The translations under genes and the position numbers were made by a program. The notes below the pieces were generated by a model that was not told where the DNA came from, searched no databases, and saw nothing but the letters and a program-made list of their open reading frames with translations. A DNA stretch of 36,181 bases from Alphaproteobacteria bacterium (lineage in GTDB: Bacteria; Pseudomonadota; Alphaproteobacteria; Reyranellales; Reyranellaceae): positions 1 through 36,181 of the forward strand of contig CANJHI010000039.1 in assembly GCA_947474005.1 (NCBI GenBank), in the 5' to 3' direction. Below are positions 31,655-36,181 of the stretch, in pieces. Position 1 is the first letter of the stretch. Each line of letters begins with the position of its first letter.

Positions 31655-32107
31655 TTATGTCTTCTTTTTCAAGGGCTTGCGTTTCCGCCGCGCAGTCAAT
31701 TCACCGTATTTCATGCCTTCGAGCTTGAGCCCGTCGGGATCGAGAAAGAAGACGGCGTAATAGTCGTCGTAATACTCGGCGGCAGGATCGACGATCCGCA
31801 CCTTCTCCTTCACGAGGAAGGCTTGTAGCGCGTCGACGTCCTTCCGGCCGCGCAGCTCGAAGGCATAGTGATGGAAGCCGACGTCGCCGATGCGGTAGGT
31901 CTTGGGGCGGCTCTTCCGGCCCTCCGCCAGCGCGATCCAGTACCGCGTCCGGCCATTGGTCCAGCCGATGGTGGTGCCGTAGTCGTCCGACAGCTCGAAG
32001 CCCAGGAACGCAAACAGCTTGCTGTAGAAAGCCTTCGACTTTTCGTAGTCGCTCACCCGAATGGAAATGTGGTCGATGCCGACGACGCGGGACGTGTTGC
32101 GGGCCAT
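31655..32107 (-). CDS. VOC-family protein (glyoxalase-like)
   Basis: Vicinal-oxygen-chelate protein of 150 residues with GIDHISIRVSDYEKSKAFYS near the start, GDVGFHHYAFELRGRKDVDA in the middle and YAVFFLDPDGLKLEGM at the end; His in DHIS, His in FHHYAF and Glu in LEGM are the expected metal ligands. The C-terminal tail is very basic (ARRKRKPLKKKT). I start at the ATG at 32107; the frame stays open further upstream but without a better start. It lies upstream of ahpC in the same direction with a 99-bp gap. Confidence 0.9.
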   Translation of the reverse strand: MARNTSRVVGIDHISIRVSDYEKSKAFYSKLFAFLGFELSDDYGTTIGWTNGRTRYWIALAEGRKSRPKTYRIGDVGFHHYAFELRGRKDVDALQAFLVKEKVRIVDPAAEYYDDYYAVFFLDPDGLKLEGMKYGELTARRKRKPLKKKT

Positions 32108-32159
32108 GAGGCGCCTCCGGTAATTCCAGTGGTCACAACGTGCGGGATGTCGGATTGTT

Positions 32160-32193
32160 TCCCGTCCACAGGATAGACCCAACGGGGACGGGA
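32160..32193 (+). promoter_or_regulatory. Inverted repeat covering the ribosome-binding site of the next gene
   Basis: TCCCGTCC (32160-32167) and GGACGGGA (32186-32193) are perfect 8-bp arms around an 18-nt loop. The right arm contains the purine-rich stretch directly before the ATG at 32196, so in mRNA the hairpin would mask the ribosome-binding site. Loop content shows no known riboswitch motif. Confidence 0.45.
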
Positions 32194-32195
32194 TC

Positions 32196-33053
32196 ATGAA
32201 CGCGATATCGAAGAGGCTCGGCCTCCTGACGCTAGCTATGGGCGCCGTTCTAGGTGGCGACGCGCTGGCCGGCACCCTCGACGACATCCGCCAGAGCAAG
32301 ACGCTGCGTGTCGCCTACCGCGAGGAGGCGCCGCCCTTCGCCTACAAGACCGCGGCCGGCCAGCCCGCCGGCTTCATGATCGAGCTCTGCCAGGCGGTCG
32401 CCAAGGATCTCGCCCAGCAGCTAAAAATCCCCGATCTCAAGATCGCCTACGTGCCGGTGACGAGCGTCAACCGCGTCGATGCGATCCTGCAGAACAAGGC
32501 CGACCTCATCTGCGACTCGCTCACCCAGACGGTCGAGCGGCGCCGGGTCGTGGATTTCTCCGTGCCCACCTTCATCGACGGCGCCACCTTCGCGATCCGC
32601 AACGACGGGCCCCAGGACATCGCCAAGCTCGCCGGCAAGAAGGTCGGCGTCGCCACCGGCACGCTCACCGAACAGGCCACGCGCAATTCCCTGGCAGCAC
32701 TTCACGTCAATGCCGAGATCGTGCCCTACAACAGCTTCGAGGAGGCGATGGTCGCCCTGGAGAAGGGCAACATCTCCGCCTATTTCGCCGGGCGAGCGAT
32801 GCTGACCTCGATGATCAAGGGCAACCCCGCGGCCGCCCGCATCATGCTGGCCAGCACCTTCCTCACCATCGAGCCGTTCGCGCTGGCGATGCGCCGCGGC
32901 GATGGCGATTTCCGCCTCGCGATCGACACAGCGCTCAGCCACATCTACCGTTCGGGCGACATCACCAAGATCTTCATCAGCACCTTCGGCGACAAGGACC
33001 GGCCGACGCCCACGCTGCAGGCGCTCTACATGATCGCGACCTTGCCGGAGTAG
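32196..33053 (+). CDS. Amino-acid-type ABC transporter periplasmic binding protein
   Basis: Family 3 extracellular solute-binding protein of 285 residues. Signal peptide LGLLTLAMGAVLGGDALAG, then the domain-opening TLDDIRQSKTLRVAYREEAP and PFAYKTAAGQPAGFMIELCQ, the second lobe KLAGKKVGVATGTLTEQATR and YNSFEEAMVALEKGNISAYF. These are the standard PBP type 2 signatures for polar amino acids. No permease or ATPase genes adjoin. Followed 25 bp later by an LLM oxidoreductase. Confidence 0.93.
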   Translation: MNAISKRLGLLTLAMGAVLGGDALAGTLDDIRQSKTLRVAYREEAPPFAYKTAAGQPAGFMIELCQAVAKDLAQQLKIPDLKIAYVPVTSVNRVDAILQNKADLICDSLTQTVERRRVVDFSVPTFIDGATFAIRNDGPQDIAKLAGKKVGVATGTLTEQATRNSLAALHVNAEIVPYNSFEEAMVALEKGNISAYFAGRAMLTSMIKGNPAAARIMLASTFLTIEPFALAMRRGDGDFRLAIDTALSHIYRSGDITKIFISTFGDKDRPTPTLQALYMIATLPE

Positions 33054-33078
33054 CGCCGAGGCCCTACCTCTGCTGCAG

Positions 33079-34098
33079 ATGTCTTCCCTCACCCGTCTTT
33101 CCGTCCTCGACCAGTCGATTGCCGTCGCCGGCCGACCGCACGACCAGTCGATCCGCAACACCGTGGCGCTCGCCAAGCACTGCGAGGCGCTGGGCTACCA
33201 GCGCTTCTGGGTGTCGGAGCACCACAACCATCCGACCATCGTCGGCACCGCGCCGGAGATCGTGATGGCGGCGATTGCCGCCACCACCGAGCGCATCCGC
33301 ATCGGCAGCGCCGGCATCATGCTGCCGCACTATGCGCCGTTCAAAGTAGCCGAGGTCTTCCGCGTGCTCGACGCGCTGGCGCCCGGCCGCATCGACATGG
33401 GCCTCGGCCGTGCGCCGGGCTCGGACGGCCGCACGGCATTTGCGCTCAATCCCGCGGCCAACGAACGGCCCGAGCATTTTCCCTCAGACGTGCGCGACCT
33501 GATCGCCTGGGTGCACGACGAGCCGCTGGTCGAGCGTCATCCTTTCGCTGCGGTAAAAGCCTTCCCGCAGGGCGCCACGGCACCGGAAGTGTGGATTCTC
33601 GGCAGCTCCGACTACGGCGCCCAGGTCGCGGCCCTGTTCGGCCTGCCCTACTGCTACGCCTGGTTCTTCAGCGACGGTGCCGGCGGCGAGCGCGCCATCG
33701 ACCTCTACAAGCGCACCTATCGGCCGAGCGCGCGCCATCCCGAACCTCATTGCGGTCTCTGCGTCTGGGCACTGGCGGGCGAGACGATGGAGCAGGCGCA
33801 GTATCACTTCACCTCGCGCGCACTCTCCCGCATCAACCGCGACAAGGGAATCCTGGAGCCGCTGGAAGCGCCCGATGTCGCGGCGAAGCAGCCGCTCAGC
33901 GTGCACGAGCAGGCGCGCATGGAACAGTTCCGCAAGGATTCCTTCGTCGGCACCGGCCCCGAAGTCGCCGCCCGCATCCGCGAACTGGCCGAGCGTGTCG
34001 GCGTCGACGAGATGGCCGTCGTCACCTGGACCCACGACGAGGAGGTCCGGCGCCAGAGCTACACGCACCTCGCGAAGGCGTTCGATCTAAAGGCATGA
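33079..34098 (+). CDS. LLM-class flavin-dependent oxidoreductase
   Basis: Luciferase-like TIM-barrel monooxygenase or reductase of 339 residues, resembling the YhbW/MsnO8 type that may lack a partner reductase. Signature segments: VLDQSIAVAG near the start, YQRFWVSEHHNHPTIVGTAP, IRIGSAGIMLPHYAPFKVAE and GRIDMGLGRAPGSD, then AAQVAALFGLPYCYAWFF. No strong ribosome-binding site at the ATG. It may share the upstream transcript, 25 bp behind the binding-protein gene. Substrate unknown. Confidence 0.93.
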   Translation: MSSLTRLSVLDQSIAVAGRPHDQSIRNTVALAKHCEALGYQRFWVSEHHNHPTIVGTAPEIVMAAIAATTERIRIGSAGIMLPHYAPFKVAEVFRVLDALAPGRIDMGLGRAPGSDGRTAFALNPAANERPEHFPSDVRDLIAWVHDEPLVERHPFAAVKAFPQGATAPEVWILGSSDYGAQVAALFGLPYCYAWFFSDGAGGERAIDLYKRTYRPSARHPEPHCGLCVWALAGETMEQAQYHFTSRALSRINRDKGILEPLEAPDVAAKQPLSVHEQARMEQFRKDSFVGTGPEVAARIRELAERVGVDEMAVVTWTHDEEVRRQSYTHLAKAFDLKA

Positions 34099-34105
34099 GA
34101 TAGAG

Positions 34106-34153
34106 TGTCATCCCGAGTCGCGCGGGGTAATCCCCGCGCGACTCGGGATGACA
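34106..34153. terminator. 22-bp perfect inverted repeat between convergent genes
   Basis: The arms 34106-34127 and 34132-34153 are perfect complements of 22 bp around the loop TAAT. The arms begin TGTCATCCCGAG. It sits between the end of the LLM gene (34098) and the end of the convergent gene (34177), where it could end transcription from both sides, although there are no T-tracts. The TGTCATCCCGAG start is seen in dispersed palindromic repeats of some alphaproteobacteria, as I recall, so it may be a repeated element. Confidence 0.8.
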
Positions 34154-34176
34154 ACGGGTGTGACGTGGGCAGCTGT

Positions 34177-34755
34177 CTACCGCGCTTCGGTCCAGCTTTC
34201 CGAGAACGCCAGCGCGCAGGTGCTGAAGGGCCTGCCTTCACGCTCGCGCTTCCACGGCAGGCCACGGGCCTGCGTGCCGTCGACGGTAAGGCGGGCGCCG
34301 AGCGCCGGCATCAACACGGTGCAGACGCCATAGGGCCGCGGGTTGGGCGCCTCGTTGGGGTTGGTATGAATCAGCAGCGGGTCGCCGACGTCGTACCAGG
34401 TGAGCGCCACTTCTGAATCGGCGGCCGAAACGTGCTCAGTCCAGAAATAGCGCGGATCGCCCGAGCGGCTGAACTCGGCGTCGATCACCGGGATGGAGAT
34501 GTCCTTCAACTCGGGATTGAGCATGCCCTGCACGGTCTGCTGCAACCAGCGCGCCATGGCGATGTTGTCGGAATAGATGCGCCAGTGGCCGTGCGTCAGC
34601 TCGCTCTTGAGGTAGAGCACATGGCCCGGCCCGGCCGGACAGAACAGGATGCGCCAGAAGCTCGCCTCGGTGGAGTTGGGATCGCCATCCTTTTCGCTGA
34701 GGCGGATGAACGGATTCTCGCCTGTGACGATCACGCGATTGGGGTCTGCGGCCAT
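34177..34755 (-). CDS. Conserved-looking protein of unknown function, 192 residues
   Basis: Not recognised. A soluble, probably cytoplasmic protein with no signal peptide or membrane helix. It has several Trp-rich segments: EASFWRILFCPAGPGHVLYL, HGHWRIYSDNIAMARWLQQT, DPRYFWTEHVSAADSEVALT and RGLPWKREREGRPFSTCALA. The strand-like spacing suggests a beta-rich fold such as lipocalin- or cupin-like, but no motif confirms this. AAAAGGGAGACA before the ATG at 34755 supports the start. Divergent from the FecR-type gene. Confidence 0.8.
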   Translation of the reverse strand: MAADPNRVIVTGENPFIRLSEKDGDPNSTEASFWRILFCPAGPGHVLYLKSELTHGHWRIYSDNIAMARWLQQTVQGMLNPELKDISIPVIDAEFSRSGDPRYFWTEHVSAADSEVALTWYDVGDPLLIHTNPNEAPNPRPYGVCTVLMPALGARLTVDGTQARGLPWKREREGRPFSTCALAFSESWTEAR

Positions 34756-34805
34756 GATTGTCTCCCTTTTGCCCGGTTGCGACTGTGCCCGATGGCGACG
34801 GCTTT

Positions 34806-34843
34806 CGGTTCCGGGCAAGGAACCGCGGCATCGCACCAGCGTT
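34806..34843 (+). promoter_or_regulatory. EcfG-type general stress promoter for the FecR/DUF6600 gene
   Basis: GGAAC (34819-34823) and CGTT (34840-34843) are 16 bp apart, the consensus used by EcfG, the alphaproteobacterial general stress sigma factor. Transcription would start about 50 bp before the ATG at 34903. The -35 is also the right arm of a perfect hairpin CGGTTCC-GGGCAA-GGAACCG (34806-34825), which may add another layer of control. Confidence 0.6.
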
Positions 34844-34902
34844 CTTCTGATTGGCGTGCCTCGTCGGATGACGGGCGCGCGAGCCTATCGAGGAGCAATG
34901 GC

Positions 34903-36181
34903 ATGGGTCAATCATTTCGCGTCGTGCTCTGCGCGGCCGCAGGCGTTGTTGCGTTCACCAGCACCGCCTATGCCCTGAACGACCCGCCCTCGCAGGCAGG
35001 GCGCCTCGCCTATACCGAAGGCACCGTTTCCTTCCATGATGACGAGCAGACGGGCTGGAGCCCGGCCGTCGTCAACACGCCGCTGACCTCCGGCGATTCG
35101 ATCTGGACCGAGCCCAACGCCCGCAGCGAGATTTCGGTCGCCGGCACCCGCGTGCGCATGGACGGCAGCACCCAGCTTAACCTGCTGGAGATCGACGACC
35201 AGCAGACCCGTCTGCAGGTCGGCCAAGGCCGTGTCGACATCAAGACCTTCTCGCTCAACCCCAACACGCCCTACCAGGTCGTGACGCCGCGCGGCACGGT
35301 CAGCTTGCGTCAGCAGGGCGATTACTACGTCGAGGCCGGGTCGACCCAGGACGCGACGCGTCTGGGCGTCCGCTCGGGCGCCGCCCAGATCCAGAGTCTC
35401 AACGGCCAGACCGTGACGGTAAATCCGGGCCAGGTCGGCGAGATCTTCGGCGATACCGGCGCCTTGCAGGTGCGCACCCTCAATACCGCACCGCCGGTAC
35501 AGCCGGCCTCGTGGGCCACCCGCGACCGCCAGATCAACTACGACGTGCCGACGCAGTATCTGTCGTCCGGCATCACCGGCTACGAGGACCTCAACGCCTA
35601 CGGCAGCTGGAGCAACGACAGCCAGTACGGCAACGTCTGGACGCCGCGTTCCGCACCGGCCGGCTGGCAGCCCTACAAGAACGGTCACTGGTCCTATGTG
35701 AAGCCGTGGGGCTGGACGTGGGTCGACGATCAGCCTTGGGCTTACGCGCCGTCGCACTACGGCCGTTGGGCCAATCGCAACAATCAATGGGTCTGGGTGC
35801 CGCCGCAGCGTGAGACGCAGCCGGTCTACGCGCCGGCGCTGGTCGACTTCATCGGCGGGATCCAGCTCGTTCAGGCCCTGCTCGGCGGCAACACCTCGCT
35901 CGGCACGCAAAACAGCGCGCCCGTGGGCTGGTTTCCGCTCGGACCGCGCGAGGCTTATGTGCCGTCCTACAGCACCGATCGCGCCTACTACACCCGCCTC
36001 AACAGCTCCAACCAGGTCCAGCAGCAGGCCCAGGAGGATCGCTGGCAGCGCGCCCAACGGCGCGAGGCCTACGTTGCCGGACAGAACTCCGTTCTGGCGA
36101 ACCAGCGCTTCACGACGGTAATCCCGTCCAACGTGTTCGTGGGTTCGCAGCCGGTTGCGCGCGCCGCCCTGCAGGTCTCGC
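34903..36181 (+). CDS. FecR-domain and DUF6600-type secreted protein (3' end cut off by window)
   Basis: At least 426 residues, open at the window end. Signal peptide at 1-24 (FRVVLCAAAGVVAFTSTAYA). A FecR-like beta domain spans about 33-190 (GRLAYTEGTVSFHDDEQTGW, SGDSIWTEPNARSEISVAGT, YQVVTPRGTVSLRQQGDYYV, VNPGQVGEIF). A tryptophan-rich region at 234-301 (GSWSNDSQYGNVWTPRSAPA, GWQPYKNGHWSYVKPWGWTW, RWANRNNQWVWVPP) matches the DUF6600 pattern. The end is Gln-rich. Start at ATG 34903, seven bases after AGGAG. Envelope or stress role is likely from the promoter; no FecI/FecA partners seen. Confidence 0.88.
   Translation, partial: MGQSFRVVLCAAAGVVAFTSTAYALNDPPSQAGRLAYTEGTVSFHDDEQTGWSPAVVNTPLTSGDSIWTEPNARSEISVAGTRVRMDGSTQLNLLEIDDQQTRLQVGQGRVDIKTFSLNPNTPYQVVTPRGTVSLRQQGDYYVEAGSTQDATRLGVRSGAAQIQSLNGQTVTVNPGQVGEIFGDTGALQVRTLNTAPPVQPASWATRDRQINYDVPTQYLSSGITGYEDLNAYGSWSNDSQYGNVWTPRSAPAGWQPYKNGHWSYVKPWGWTWVDDQPWAYAPSHYGRWANRNNQWVWVPPQRETQPVYAPALVDFIGGIQLVQALLGGNTSLGTQNSAPVGWFPLGPREAYVPSYSTDRAYYTRLNSSNQVQQQAQEDRWQRAQRREAYVAGQNSVLANQRFTTVIPSNVFVGSQPVARAALQVS

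Noticed and set aside
34105..34416. Plus-strand frame of 103 codons
   Set aside because: It starts in the 22-bp inverted repeat and continues antisense to the 192-residue protein gene.
1..36181. CRISPR array, rRNA, tRNA or insertion sequence
   Set aside because: No regularly spaced repeats, no cloverleaf or rRNA-like segments and no transposase-like frames were seen on either strand.

Overview
The window is GC-rich, densely packed bacterial DNA that looks like a chromosome of a free-living alphaproteobacterium with a large catabolic gene repertoire (Reyranella-, Bradyrhizobium- or other Rhodospirillales/Hyphomicrobiales-like; this placement is inference). Support comes from four Bug-type solute receptors, a BrnT/BrnA toxin-antitoxin pair, an EcfG-type promoter motif (GGAAC-N16-CGTT), an Irr/ICE-like box, and many amidase, acyl-CoA, VOC and LLM family enzymes. 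I see no rRNA, tRNA, CRISPR array, insertion sequence or phage gene. Gene ends are tightly packed, and several genes overlap by 4 nt.

Layout. 1-7556: uptake genes. A truncated Bug receptor is divergent from a LysR regulator. Next is a minus-strand run, in transcription order Bug receptor, alpha/beta hydrolase, CUT1 sugar-type ABC binding protein and two permeases (no ATPase). A perfect 15-bp GntR-like palindrome lies just ahead of the ABC binding-protein gene. A further Bug receptor diverges from this run. 7562-11877: NIPSNAP protein, metallo-beta-lactamase-fold hydrolase, small membrane protein, amidase, a secreted protein with an endostatin-like domain, and a small cysteine-rich secreted protein. 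11963-18573: a minus-strand operon (SDR, Bug receptor, zinc alcohol dehydrogenase) diverges from a plus-strand operon (class C-type serine hydrolase, TauD/TfdA dioxygenase, MFS exporter).

18574-21719: a 309-bp AT-richer, gene-free stretch with two related near-palindromes leads into brnT-brnA, whose promoter geometry suggests a leaderless toxin mRNA. Then a GlxA-family regulator diverges from an isonitrile-hydratase-like protein across a 9-bp-arm inverted repeat, followed by an ICMT-like membrane methyltransferase. 21726-25344: a cupin-type protein and a coupled YdcF / NMT1-type binding protein / acyl-CoA dehydrogenase operon. 25425-28882: VOC protein, HU with a clear terminator, and an operon of acyl-CoA thioesterase, 56-residue protein and amidase, the last two coupled by a GTGA overlap.

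28879-36181: aldehyde dehydrogenase, the ahpC-ahpD peroxide-defence pair with an ICE-like box over its likely promoter, a VOC protein, a polar amino-acid-type binding protein, an LLM flavin oxidoreductase, a 22-bp perfect hairpin, an unrecognised 192-residue protein, and the start of a FecR-domain/DUF6600-type secreted protein behind a general-stress promoter motif. Taken together the genes suggest scavenging and breakdown of carboxylates, amides and esters, with stress-response genes at the right end. No large undescribed system stands out. The best leads are the endostatin-like protein, the small protein coupled to an amidase, and several strong operator-like sequences.
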